Positions 1 through 11,700 of a stretch of 64,000 nucleotides of DNA are shown one piece after another (the first letter of the stretch is position 1; the number at the start of each line of letters is the position of its first letter). The stretch comes from Tigriopus japonicus. Its lineage: Eukaryota > Arthropoda > Copepoda > Harpacticoida > Harpacticidae. Where the stretch lies: the NCBI GenBank assembly GCA_010645155.1, contig CM021322.1:13122360-13186359 (forward strand), written 5' to 3'. The position numbers and the translations under genes are program-made. The notes under the pieces are model-generated. The model saw only the letters and a program-made list of their open reading frames with translations, did no database searches and had not been told where the DNA came from.

Positions 1-231
1 CCACCCTCGGTTGAGGCACCACCCTCTTAAAGGCACCACTCACTCCCCCCAAACGCACAGTCGAGGCACACGGCAGTCGGCTCGCAGGTCGGCACGAACC
101 AACTGCGCCATGTTGCATGAGGCGATGTTGGTAAATGACTAGATGTATTCTGTACTAAGACACGGATATATATACATAATGGAAAGTGACTAGTACGAGC
201 ATGAGCATAGATATGGGAGCAAGAGAATACA

Positions 232-347
232 ACATGATCGTGGATGGTGGATCGGGCCACGCCCGTTTGCCTAACGATGGCCGTGGGCGCCAGCCCCGCA
301 CAAAGCAGAGCCTCTATTTGAACTCTTCGATCACGTTGTGAAGCCAT
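232..347 (-). pseudogene. transposase N-terminal helix-turn-helix fragment
   Basis: On the minus strand, an open frame that includes 347 down to about 232 encodes MASQRDRRVQIEALLCAGL followed by APTAIVRQTGVARSTIHDH. This has the form of the N-terminal DNA-binding domain of Tc1/mariner-type transposases: a charged start, one helix with an 'ALL.AG' core, then a 'IV.QTGV.RSTI' recognition helix. The similarity stops abruptly after about 38 residues. The following frame is rich in Cys, His and Ser and has no linker, second helix-turn-helix or DDE catalytic motif. I read it as a truncated remnant, not a gene. The family assignment rests on the helix-turn-helix pattern alone and is tentative. Confidence 0.4.
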
Positions 348-959
348 TTGGGGTCGTATCTGCTCGTGCGGGGCCTCATTCGACAGCTGTTGTTGTGGGG
401 AATCTACTAGCGTCGGAACTTTTGAATTCGCACTCATGCAGACTCGAATATCCACCGAAGAAGAAGTGTCCGATTTTTTTCGTTCCACCCGGTATTTATG
501 CACCTGCAAAGGAAGGGAGTAATGGCCAAAATCCGGCGGAGGGAGTTTCATTTTATTGGCGACCCGAGGGCGTCAGCCCGAGGGGCGTCAATTAAAATGA
601 AACGAGTGATGTCGGATCTTGACCATTCCTCCCTTCATTTGTGGGTGCATATGGTATTTTGTTGACCAACTTATCCTTTTTGGGACTTCCGTTACAATTT
701 TTCAACCCTGAAAATCAGTTCAACCACGGACATTCGTACTATCCAACTAGCATGCTTTGCTTACTCAATCCCGGTATTAGGAGCAAGCTCCGTTCACCTC
801 AAGTACATCATTTGGTGTGTTGGCTACTCAGTGCCATGGTATAAAAGCCTACCACGACTTCTTCAGTGGATCATTCCCCGTCAATGGGACGGGGGCTTCA
901 GACGTGCAAGTAATTGTGCGTCTGAGATGTATTAGTGAAGACATGATTCATTCATAAGG

Positions 960-1019
960 CAATAAAGTGATTGGTAGGGTAATAAAATGATTTGTAGGGT
1001 AGTAAAGTAAGTTGTAGGG
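960..1019. repeat. 20-bp tandem repeat, three diverged copies
   Basis: Three consecutive 20-bp units lie at 960-979, 980-999 and 1000-1019. Each has the form YARTAAARTRAKTKGTAGGG. The first unit contains AATAAAGTGATTGGT, which recurs exactly near the 3' end of the Tc1 element at about 5193-5207. Confidence 0.7.
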
Positions 1020-2551
1020 GAATAATATTTTGGTCCTGACCTCCTCGGGCTTGGAGGAAGTCTCATAAAAGGAGAAGGCGGTCAATAAAATCTATTGTGA
1101 AATAAGGAAGACTTGGAAGGAGCAGAATACAAAGGTATGAAATGGAAAGAGAGCAACGAAAATATAATAACGCGAGACCATACACAAAGAAACTAACCAC
1201 ATAATTCTTAACAAGCAGAATTCACTTTGAAATTTTAATTGTTCATATGTTTGATGTTATGTAATTGCAAATTAAACAAAAATGGGGAATATAAGTTGAA
1301 AAGGTTTCTCAAACAAGAAATATTCAACTTTGGTGTGAAATTTCAGTCTTAAAAATGCATGTCTGCTTTTGGTTTTGGTAGGGATAAGTGATACTGAAAC
1401 TGCTTTTGGTCCATAACTTGTTTCAATTTCTAGTAAATTTAGTACCCCAGTAAATTTGAAGGAATATCGTTTGAAACATAGTGTTTGATTTCTTAAATCA
1501 TTCGAGAAATAACTTTTTTATAATTGTCATCAAAAATTGGTGTTGCATGTCTTGCCAATTTTTGTTTTCCCTCATTTATTTATTTCGCAAACAGTGCATC
1601 AGAAATTTTTGAAAGCAAAGTTTTTAACTAGTTGGGGCAAGTAGAATAAAAATATTTTTTGTGTTAATTTCAGAAAAATTAAAGTCAAAATATAGATTCA
1701 AATCTTCACTAATGAGCATAATAGCCGCTGCAGTCCCTTTTTCGTATTTGAAAAAGTAGCATTTTTTAGCATTTTCCATTTCCCAACTAGCATTTTTCTA
1801 GCATTGATTTGACTTTAGCTAGCATCGTTGCTCCAAAAAAAGTTGGCCACCCTGGGGCCAAAAACAACAGCCGGGAAAAGACAAAATGCTGCCCGTAGAA
1901 AGATGACTTGTGCGCTGCCACCTGCTTTTATCTGGTAACCCAGACAGAATGCTCTACCACTCACAAGAAATAAGGGCAATCATTTGTTATATGCTAAATC
2001 CTCAACAATTTGTCAATCAATGTGAACAAAGACCTTTCTATCATGAACATGGATATCTCCTCCATGTAAACTCCGCCTCCCTTTGGGAATAGACTTTCGA
2101 AAACATCATGAAATTGCATTTCTACTGAAGGACCTACTACAGTAGAAGTCTCTTAAAGCAGGTGAAAGGGCCCTTCGCTACCTGAGAAAAAACAATCACG
2201 CACTTTCACATTTTCGTCCCATTTAACCTAGATAGGGTTTCCTCGAAAGTAACCTCTTCGTCCGTATGAAGATATGCAACTAGTTAATTGTTGTATCGAA
2301 TAAAAAAAGAAGCGATAAAGTGGGTATTGGGTACATGTAATATTTAAGAAATTGAGATTTCTTGATTTGCCTTGCGAAATTGTACTTCATACTTCCGTTT
2401 TTGAGTGTTGGAGAGATTTTTTACATCACAATGTTATTTTAAGACCTTTTGCCGAAGGTAAGGCATATGTTTATGAGTTTTTGCGGATGCATTTGTTTGT
2501 GATATCCAAGGCAAAAACTCTTTGTTTTGGTGAATTGTGATTATCGAAAAT

Positions 2552-3035
2552 GGACAGATGTTATTTTACATAATTTGTTGTAAGGCAATCATATTCGAAC
2601 TTATGATTTAATAAGACAAGGTATGTTGGGCGACCCCTTTATACATAGAAAATAAGCCTCAAAAGCGAGCGACAAGTCAAAAATCAAGTACACTGTAAAG
2701 CCAAGACGTTTGACATCAAAAGTTACCACTTTTTTGCCTCAAATATTCCTCAAATATTGGTATGGGTGGTTGAACAGCGTCTTAACTTTCCAACATAATG
2801 GATTTTAACGTGTTTCTTGCTCTTGACATCGATGTTCAAAAACGTGCAGGGGTCGCCCAGCATGCCTTTTCTAAATAAATCATCACTATGAACTGGATTA
2901 ACTGACAACAAATCATGTGTAATATCATCTCCTCAAAAGAGATATATCTTGATTTTAATTGTTCATCAAGCATCTAAAAATCGCGCGTGTTAACGAGTTA
3001 CAGGCCCAGTCTACCTCTTGTCTGGATACCCCACG
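2552..3035 (-). mobile_element. foldback/MITE-like element, truncated copy A
   Basis: This stretch is the reverse complement of most of the 587-bp element at 48525-49111, with clear similarity over about 480 bp. Shared landmarks include the intact terminus reading TGTCTGGATACCCCACG followed by TA (3036-3037), the 'gggtcgccca' blocks and the 'acaaatcatgtgtaatatcat' segment. The other terminus, about 95 bp, is missing, so this copy is truncated at about 2552. It has no coding capacity. The TA next to the intact end suggests TA target preference, as in Tc1/mariner-mobilised nonautonomous elements. Confidence 0.75.
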
Positions 3036-3037
3036 TA

Positions 3038-3843
3038 CCATTTCGGAGGTACCTACAAAATAGATCGTTTCAGGGTGCTCTTTGCTTGAAAATTTGCGTG
3101 GCATTTAATACTTTGTGCAACAGTTCCAAGTTCCAACACGAACTAAATAAGTCCATTCATCCACGTTTGCCTGAAGTTGTTGTTCGGCTGTTGGTAAAGT
3201 GGAAAGAAGGGCTTAGCGATGTATCCATCATCGTTGGATCCTTCAAAAGTCACGACATTGAGGTTCAAAATGGCTCTAGGTGTGGACGTCAAAGTAATTG
3301 GACAAGGAAGCAAAAACTGAGAAAAGATACGAAATACCTCCAGAAACTTTTGTTTTTGTAAGTGTAATACATTCCACCACAGACCAAGCCCCAGACTCTT
3401 CAGTTCTATCTATTGGTGTTGGAGTGGACAAATCAATAAACAATAAGCAGCCAGACGACGGCGACAGTTGTTTGATCCGTGACATCTAGATGACTCAGGC
3501 TGCATTTTCTAGATTGACTCTAAGATTCAAACTTCAAGAAGGATATTTGCGATACAAACAAGGTAGCGCACTCTATGACGTTTCTTATAAAACAACCAGT
3601 TTTAGGAATGTTATTAGGTAGTCCCTCGTAGAGGGCGGTTTTGACGACGTCAAAATTGAGACATCTGTATTTTTAGTAATATGTGATTCCACCATCAACC
3701 GACCAACCGAGTTTTTCCTCGCATTCATCCACAGTAAGAAGTAGTGATAATTATTCTATACTTGCAGTTTGTGGCACACTCCGGTTTGCAAGTTTGTTTC
3801 AAATGGATTTTGATGCCATAGCGAAACTCAGATGAGCTGAACA
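3038..3843. other. intergenic, nothing recognised
   Basis: This lies between the foldback element and the Tc1 element. Short open frames on both strands (3276-3489) overlap each other and show no motif. I see no RNA gene, repeat or regulatory site. Confidence 0.5.
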
Positions 3844-3845
3844 TA

Positions 3846-5377
3846 CAGTCCTTTGCATTGCCTTAGGGCCAGACAGATTTCTGTGATTGTCGGGGGTATA
3901 GTGGTGCAAACACGCTTATTTCTTGCATGTAGGCTAAGGAAGAATGTGCAACCAGGTTGACTTGGCTCAAAGTCTCCAAATGTTCCGATAAGACAGACAA
4001 ACTAAGGATTCTCATTTTACAACAACAAAAACCTTTGCATAAACATAAGGCCAAGTGACTTTTAGCCCCAATACTGGTGAATCCTTGGGTGATTGGTGGC
4101 CAGTTGCTCTCAGTATCACTTCAACATGGCCAGAGGAAGGCCCTTATCTCAATTTGAGAGAGGGCAGGTGGTAGAACTGGCTGATGCTGGACATTCATCC
4201 AGAGCCATTGCTGAGAGATTGAACCGGAGCAAAAAGTAATCAACAACTTTCTCAGTAATCCTGAGGCCTATGGAACCAAGAAGGGAGGTCCCAGGCCCAA
4301 AAAAATATCCGTCAGAGATGAAAGAGCAATAACAAGGACCATTCGAGCCAATGCTGGGGCATCCCTGAGGCAAATTTTGGAGGAAACAGGTGTCCAAGTG
4401 CACCCATCAACCCTGTCCCGGCACCTCAAGACACGGGGAACAAGAAGCGAAAGCGTTTGGCACGCCCTCGTCTCCTTCCAAGGCATAAAGAAGCCCGATT
4501 GGTCTTTGCAAGACGGAATCAGACGAGGACGGACTCCTGGGGCAAGATTCTGTTCTCAGATGAGAAAAAATTTAGCTTGGATGGCCCCGATGGATACCAG
4601 TATTACTGGGCAGACCCAAATTTCCCCAAGGAAACCTTTTCCCAACGTGCCAGTGGCGGTGGTTCTGTGATGGTCTGGGGTGCCATTTCAGCAACTGGTC
4701 GAATGCCATTGCAATTCATCACAGGACGCATGAATGCGATCGGATACCAGCGCATGTTGAGAAATTCAGACCTGTCTACTGAGGGAACGCGTCTTTGTGG
4801 TGATCAGTGGCTCTTCATGCAAGATAACGCCCCCATTCACAAGGCCCGCTCAACAATGAATTTCTTCGAAGCCAATAACATCAACCTCCTGGAATGGCCA
4901 GCCTGTTCCCCGGACCTGAACCCAATAGAAAACTGTTGAGGGTGGCTGTCCCGGAAGGTTTATGAAGGAGGGAGACAATTCAGAACAGTCCAGGAGCTCA
5001 AAGATGCCATTAAACAATGTTGGGACCAAATGCCGCAACCGTACCTCCAAACACTGATTAACAGCATGCCAAACCGCATCTTTGAAGTGATTCATGCCCA
5101 GGGAGGTGCCTCTCACTATTGATGACACTCTTTTATTGTTTATCTCATTAATTAATCAAGTTAACATCACCGGCCTTATAATTTTGCAACAAAATAAAGT
5201 GATTGGTTTTATGCTTTGTTAATTACACCCTCTTGTTATGATCTGAGCAATCTTTTTTTACTGTAGCTTGAAGCTGAGCCCATTCCTGCCCTGCTCACCA
5301 AGTATCATTAGGATATCTTAATATTCAGGGTTGCAAACGCAGAAAAAGGTTTGGCCCTAAGGCAATGCAAAGGACTG
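3846..5377 (+). mobile_element. Tc1-type DNA transposon, complete ends, inactivated
   Basis: The element is bounded by matching 26-bp terminal inverted repeats at 3846-3871 (starts CAGTCCTTTGCATTGCC) and 5352-5377 (its reverse complement). TA dinucleotides lie directly outside at 3844-3845 and 5378-5379, the standard Tc1/mariner target-site duplication. The 1532-bp length is typical of Tc1 elements of about 1.6 kb. It carries one transposase reading frame in the same orientation, broken by frameshifts and a stop. Intact ends combined with a dead transposase mean it could be moved only by an enzyme supplied elsewhere. Non-coding arms of about 250-280 bp flank the transposase region. Confidence 0.93.
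4126..5122 (+). pseudogene. Tc1-family DD34E transposase pseudogene
   Basis: Three collinear segments of a Tc1 transposase are visible. The first (4126-4239) begins MARGRPLSQFERGQ and has a paired-like helix-turn-helix; it stops at 4237-4239 after a one-base frame change. The second (about 4236-4443) includes KKGGPRPKK, a GRPR-like linker motif, and the second helix-turn-helix. The third (about 4440 onward) carries the catalytic core, with a further frame change at about 4440-4455. The catalytic residues are present: Asp in FSDEKKF, Asp in MQDNAPIHKA and Glu in DLNPIEN, with 34 residues between the last two (DD34E). A TGA at 4937-4939 interrupts the frame just after the catalytic Glu; the same frame then runs on to 5122. 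Two frameshifts and one nonsense codon make it non-functional. In Tc1 elements the product cuts and pastes the element at TA sites in the nucleus. Confidence 0.92.
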
Positions 5378-5379
5378 TA

Positions 5380-8282
5380 TATCCACTTTTTCGACATGGT
5401 CAAACTGTTGCCCATTGTGAGAAAGCAGCCTAAAAATGCCTTTTATACATTGCTTCAAAGTGAAAGCACCTACATACACCATTGTTTTATCGAAAGAGAC
5501 TAAAGGCACTATTGGACAAGATTAATCATTATTAGACCATTTCATGCCTAATGAAATGGTGGCTTTGCTAAATACGATAACTCTAACCTGAGAATTTATT
5601 CTCGGAAAGAGATTTTTAATCTCAAGTGGGAAATGGAGATCGTTAAGGGTAATATGAGAGGTTACCAAAACTGAAAGGAGGCCCTCATACATAGGTTTTA
5701 TGAAGACCTTGGTGTTTCCCAAGATTTCCTGAGATGCTCAAGAGAGGTCGCCCAATTTACTCATAAAGAGCGTTGTCTATCAATTTTTCAAAAACCTTAC
5801 TTGAAATGAAAGAAAGGGCAAAACATTTCATTGTATTTTGCTTTAAAAACAATTTTTTTTAGGAATTCTCTTTGAATTTCATGTTAAATAATGTGCAACA
5901 TTCAAACATTTTGTAATGGGGATTGCAAAGAATTGAATTGAAAACCTTTGGCTAAGGTTACTTGTTTCATGTTACTGAACCGCTTGTATGCTTCATTTTT
6001 TATACATTTGATTGCGGTTACAGAGCACCATTTATATTGTAATTTGTTCTTGCTACGAAAAAGATCGACAAGGAAATTGTAGTTGTTGTATAAAACATGG
6101 ACAAAGAAAAGTTAACACAAAAATTTCAAAAGTAATTCACGGAGTATCGTAAACTAAATCGAAATAGGTTCTTCAGTGTTGATATGAATACTTTCAAGCA
6201 AGAATTTCGCCAAGGTGCACTTTTGACCTTCATGGTCTTTGAACCTTCTCTGTCCTTTATTTGTGATGTTCTTTTATTGAGCTTCAAGTAGCCTCTCTTT
6301 TTATTACCACAAAAGCTCTAGTTCCCGTTCCAATAGGAAGTGACTGTTGTTCTCTTGGACTGGGTCGTCAAGGGCCTCGTTAACTCTCGGTATATTTGAT
6401 TTTTTGAAAAGCAATGCCTGAATTCCCCACAAGCCGTTTCATGAGAAATGATGCACTCACATACGACTAAATTGAATTAGAAATATCGTCTGCCAGCCAA
6501 TGAGTGCGCTTTCGTCGAAACAAAATAAGTACGACCTTTTTCCCAGGGAACAACGAACAAGTAGCAAATCCAAGAGCTTGCAAGGGCGGCTTCCCCAAGA
6601 CTCATCAGTAGGCCGCATCACGCACATACATACATCCTACCTTACCTACTGTTATACCTTGTTGCTCCTTCAATTTGAAAGGTGAATGAGTGTGTTCTCT
6701 TTGGCAGCTCATTTTGACAGACCACGTCGTGCCCAGTTCCCGCCCATGCAAATTTTTCCCCCTGTAACGTTTGCCTTCAAGGGGAAAATGATGAGAATCG
6801 GTGGGCTAAACTACTCAGACAATTCTTCACTGGGTGGGAGAGTGAAGGAGTGCTGGAGTTGTTGGCTAAGAAAACGATGTCTGCCTCCGTTTATTTAGTC
6901 AAAAAAATACAATGAAGGTGGGTTTTGAGGGAAGGAAGGAGGGGATCCTCAGTACAGGTTAAAGTGATGATGGTTGGATGAATGGATGGATGGATGGATG
7001 GATGTGTGGATAGTTGGATGGATGGTGGGAGCGCAATGATGGTACCGTTGGATAAGCCACCTGGGTAGGGAAATCACATTAGCTCCCTTTTAAAAGCGCT
7101 TCAAAGCGCCCAGAAGTACTATGAGAAGTTCTTGAAATGCGAGCCAAAGGTGACCAAGACAAAAATACTAAAAGGGGCTATTCATACTTACAAGCGCAGT
7201 TCCACAACATTCCTACTATTTACAATCCGCCATCTATATCATGTCTTGGATGATGTTTGATTTCTACAATGTACTAGATGAGGCTTAATTGATCCAATCA
7301 TAGTCACCCTGGGCTCGAAGAGTGCCTGTTTTTAGCCTCGAGCGCCGCGGCGTTTCTCGTTTGGCGTCAAGAAAGAGATCCTTAATACGCGCTCGGATCC
7401 TCGGTCCTCGCAATATTCTTCGGAGGTGGAGAAGGCTCAGTTTGCTGCGTGACAGTTGGTCGATCAGATCATATCGATGGTGATCCCTTGTGTTTCTTGT
7501 ACCAAGAAACGGGTAATTGGTGTTAGTTTTTTCTCCTCCTTAATTGGATTTTGAGGCTCAAGTGGTGCAAATCGAGCGACGACAACACACATCAAAGCCG
7601 AGCTAGAATTGTGACGGCTTTTTTTTCTCCGGTCTTCCAACGGATAGCTGTCCCAGAAATTGGTACCTTGGGACTTCTCGGAAGACGGATTGCATTCTTC
7701 CTTGAAAGCAGCAAACATTGGCCGTCTTCTGTTTTGTGATTTTGTGGGAGAAAGCGACGGTGCACTCGGTTTTGCTCCCGGTTCCCGAACGGAACAATCA
7801 CGGAGAGCATTTCTGGAACAGAAGTCGTCATCATTGTCGTTATTCTACGTGATTGCCGAGGTTCTTCATTTTCGTCCTCTGGGTCGGTGTCCTCAGGTGG
7901 GAGACATTGTTCAGTGTCATTTCCTATCAGAAAGATAGACAAGAGCAAAGCAATTCGGTCTACCGTCAACGAACTCGACACTATTCCCCGAAGCTTTTTC
8001 CACCGGCTCAAACGAGGTTATTGTTGTTGTCGTTGCTGTTGTTCCTCTTCTCCTTCCCAGTGTCCTCCATATCCACATGAGTTCTTCAGGCCATATGTGC
8101 ATCTTATATCCTTTATAGAATAAGTTGCTTTCCTCGCCCCCACCCAGACGTCGAGGACGTCGAAGGAACACAAATGGCTGATCTGGAACACATTTGAGTA
8201 CTGAAAGCACAGAGATCTATCTGTCAGTCTTGTTCGTTCCGAGCCACTCACAATCAACAGATACCCTTCCCCATAATAAACG
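5380..8282. other. upstream region of the KHDRBS-like gene
   Basis: No coding sequence is recognised. A GGAT microsatellite lies at about 6971-7024. The last few hundred bases before 8283 probably hold the promoter and 5' UTR of the STAR gene. A pyrimidine-rich tract ending TCTCCTTCCCAG at 8060 looks like a 3' splice site and could mark a 5' UTR exon running to the ATG. I cannot place a TATA box or transcription start. Overlapping open frames on both strands (about 7460-8210) have low-complexity composition and no domain. Confidence 0.45.
6971..7024. repeat. GGAT microsatellite
   Basis: This is a run of GGAT/TGGA tetranucleotides with a few interruptions (GGATGTGTGGATAGTTGGAT). No coding role is visible. 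Confidence 0.85.
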
Positions 8283-8703
8283 ATGATGACTGCAGTGCCC
8301 GGGGGCTACGTGCCGATTACAGCGCTGACTCCCCAATTCTCGACTGCCAGTTACGTGAACAATCCAGGTGCGTTGTTCAGCCATCAGGCACTTATGATTC
8401 AACAACAGACCGCCCCGATGTCCAATATCAACACCATGACCCAACAACAGAACTCCGGACTACCCACGACGGTTCTCGATCAATCCGGATCTAATTGTGC
8501 GGTCAGTTCGGCAGGTCAAGTGATTGAACGTCCCAGTCCGTCCCGCTCAGCCTCTTCGTCCAGTCCGGCCATGTCGGCCGCGAATGAGCCGCAAACTTTG
8601 GCGGATGACGAGAAATACATCAAAGAACTCCAAGCCGAGAAGGATTCCATGGAGGCTTGTGGCAGTGAATTCAAGCATCATGTCTTAAAGCTCCTCGATC
8701 AAG
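8283..8703 (+). CDS. KHDRBS: KHDRBS-like gene, coding exon 1
   Basis: The exon encodes residues 1-140 plus the first base of codon 141 (phase 1). It begins [17 protein letters not shown] and ends in the Qua1 helix at LKLLDQ. The donor is CAAG|GTAAGG at 8704. It covers the low-complexity N-terminus and most of Qua1. Confidence 0.92.
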
Positions 8704-11700
8704 GTAAGGAGTGCTCTCGATTATTTCCGCTTGAGCGGCGAAAGGGGGGAGAATGTTCCTCAGGAATGCTGTTCCGCATTGAAGTGCTCCAAGTTTTGTG
8801 GTGAAGCTAATTGTTTTGCTTTCACTCTGAACGCTTTCAAAGAAAAACAGCAACGACAATGGGAACAACATCTCGCCCATGAATGTTGTTAGCATTGACC
8901 TCTCCGTTATCTGGGCAACATCCCCTTCCGAAGACTTTGTACTTTCCCTTAACAATTCCATTTCATACCACTGGGAGAATGTTTAATTTCTTGATATGGA
9001 CGTAAAACGAAACTCGTTTCACGAACTTGAGCCGCACAAATGGGTTGAAATGACTACGTTTCGAAAAGGAAAGCACAACGACCTAGACACAAAACAGTCA
9101 TCCTTGTGACATATATTCTCGTTTTGATTTCTGGCCCGATATCGAAGTCAAGGTTACAAATACGTCTTGACATTACTAATCCAGTCAAGCCACGATAGTC
9201 CTCCTTCAAGAATGGGTCTAGTTGCTCGTAGGTCTACAAGATCTGCTATCATATGGACTTGTGCCTGAGCGGATTCCGAGAGTCAAGCTTGAATGAGTTT
9301 CTGATCTTCCCTGACCTTTTTTCTGAAATTTCCAAAGATGATGTTCGTTCTTGGCCCCTCGTTTTGTCTCTGGGACCAGTGAGCTTGACTGAGCAATTTT
9401 AGACAGGATAATGAATAATGTGCTGATGGAGTAAGATACGAGCCGAGCAGGATTGATGGTATCCCAGGGAGGTTGGCAGTTGAAACCATCCCTTTCCCTT
9501 GGGAGACTGGATCTCACTAAGCTTGGCTTTCATGATCGCCATCAACAGGGTCCTCTGAAGTCTGGAGCAAGACCATCGAATGGAGACTAGCAACCATCCC
9601 TTGGTACTTGGTCTTCGTGTGGCAGGGGAAAGAAACCGAGACCAAAGATCAAATGCAGAGATTGAGGCCATTAAACTCGACGCTTTGACGGGAATTCCTC
9701 TCACTTCATAAAACCAATAACGGTGGACTTTCAAGCCTGCATTCTGGAGATTGCCTGTACAAAACTCCATGAATGTACGTGTTCATGCCGATTTATGCCG
9801 TTTAGAAGGTCATTTAGGAAACCCATATTCTTTGGAATGTCGGCACTGAAATCATAGAATGAAATGCAACTTTCAACTAGGTTGCAAGTTGAGTTGAAGT
9901 CAAATACTTGTTATGTTTAGGTCCACTTTGTGAGGTTCCAAAAGACCTGCAGCTCTGTAATAAGGCCTAAAATGTCTGGGGAAGTTGGGAGATTATCTTT
10001 TCAATTAAATTTTCTTCAGCTCCTGGCTGTTCGTGCCTAAGTCGTTCCCAAAGACCGCCAGAAGACCAAGTTGAAGGCTCTAGGGCACGAATACTTGAGA
10101 ACAGGGAGAGTGAAGACAAACATACCGTACGTTCGTACATCCCAGCTCCCCTCATTAAGACGCCTTCAAACTTCTTATCTTCACTTCTGGGATATGGAAA
10201 GTCAATCAAGCCCCATAATGAAGGAGTGAAAAGGTTCCAGAACCAATATGCATCACTCCAATCTTCCGATCTCACTTCTGAAGCACTGACCATGAAAGCC
10301 AATGCTTCGTTCTCCTCCATCTGAGTCCAACGAGAACATGCTGCTTGTTTGTTCCGGAGAACATCTTGTTGAGCAACTCGTTTTCCAACTGTTCTGTGAG
10401 CTTCTGTTTATCAATGACCATCTGAGATCCCTCTGGCCATTTATTGTTGGCATTGGCACACGCTGAAGAGAATTGGTTTGACGGTTGGCTCGATCTTCTC
10501 TTTTTTTCCCGTCCTATTCTCTAATGGATGTCTAATCTCTGCGCTTTCTTTCTCTTTTCACTCCTTCTTAATGTTAAAGGAACATAACTCTAGGAGTGAC
10601 TGTGGTGGTGGTTGTACCACACTCTCATGCATTAATTCACATGCATGTTCCCCTATTGTACACTTATATGCCCACTTATACCCAACAAAAGGATGAGAGA
10701 GCTATCCTGTTTGTTCACATCACACAAGCCCTAAATAGCTAGCTCCATTTCTTGATTGCGTAGGTACGGGTTAGTTGTCGGAGGAAGAACCGCCGCTGAA
10801 AGCCAAGGTGCATTCAAACTGTGGGATCCGTTTTTTAAGGAAAAAAAGATTACGCGATTACGGAATCTGGTTTGAAGTTTAGCGCTCTGAGAAGGCGAAT
10901 ACAATTCCCAAGATTCATTTGGCAAACATGAGATGAAATCTCCACGTTTTTTTCGGAAAGAAAGAAAGAAGGAAAGAAAGAAAGAAAGGGAAGAGAGAGT
11001 TGGTGTACTACATGTATGTACAGTGTATGTAGAACTCATCGACAATCCTGCTCCTCTGCTCGTTTGCGAGCTGAACTATAATTGCCCTCTCTCGTGAGTC
11101 AACATCTGTTGTTGTTCGTGCATTTTTATTTTCTGGCAAATTTTGACGTCTCCGGTTCTTCTACTGTTTTCTCTGGGACTTTGCTGGCTCGAGCTCGTGT
11201 CGTTTTTGGCCCCCTCTTTAAGCGATCATGGATGTGTTTCGTAAATCATGGGTTGACACATTTACCAAAAGAAAGAAAACGACGAGAAGCTAAGGCCGAA
11301 AGCGTTTTTGTTGAACAGGATTTCGGGGTTTGCCTGAAAATTGATGGCATCCCCGGACAGTGTTGCCACCACCGAACGCGTCACTTGCGTTCCAGAAAGA
11401 AAGAAAGGAAAAAAATCTCGTCATCCCTAGTTTAGTTTCTAGCTCTTGATTAGCCGAGGATTTAACGAGCTTCCCAGAAGGTGATGATGACATGACATTG
11501 GAAAATTTTCTGATTAAATCTGCACGAACTGACAGCTACAACAACAAAAACAACGTTTCGTGCAATCCATGCTAGTGCACCTGATGGCAACCCTGGATGC
11601 GGTTCCAGGTGGTCGTTCCGTTTGGCCAGGATATGATGCATCGAAATTTCATTTCTCGTGTTCATCCTGACGTACAATTTCCTCCGTATCCCCATTTTTT

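Larger units (their letters stand above)
1..2551. other. gene-poor left flank
   Basis: No gene is recognised here. The stretch contains a transposase-like helix-turn-helix remnant (232-347, minus) and a three-copy 20-bp tandem repeat (960-1019), both listed separately. Positions 1200-1850 are AT-rich with many short homopolymers and many stops in all frames. Short open frames at 641-844, 1910-2092 and 2352-2540 have no recognisable motif. Confidence 0.6.

Noticed and set aside
7592..8011. 139-codon minus-strand frame upstream of the KHDRBS-like gene
   Set aside because: It overlaps the likely 5' UTR and several other frames; no family pattern.
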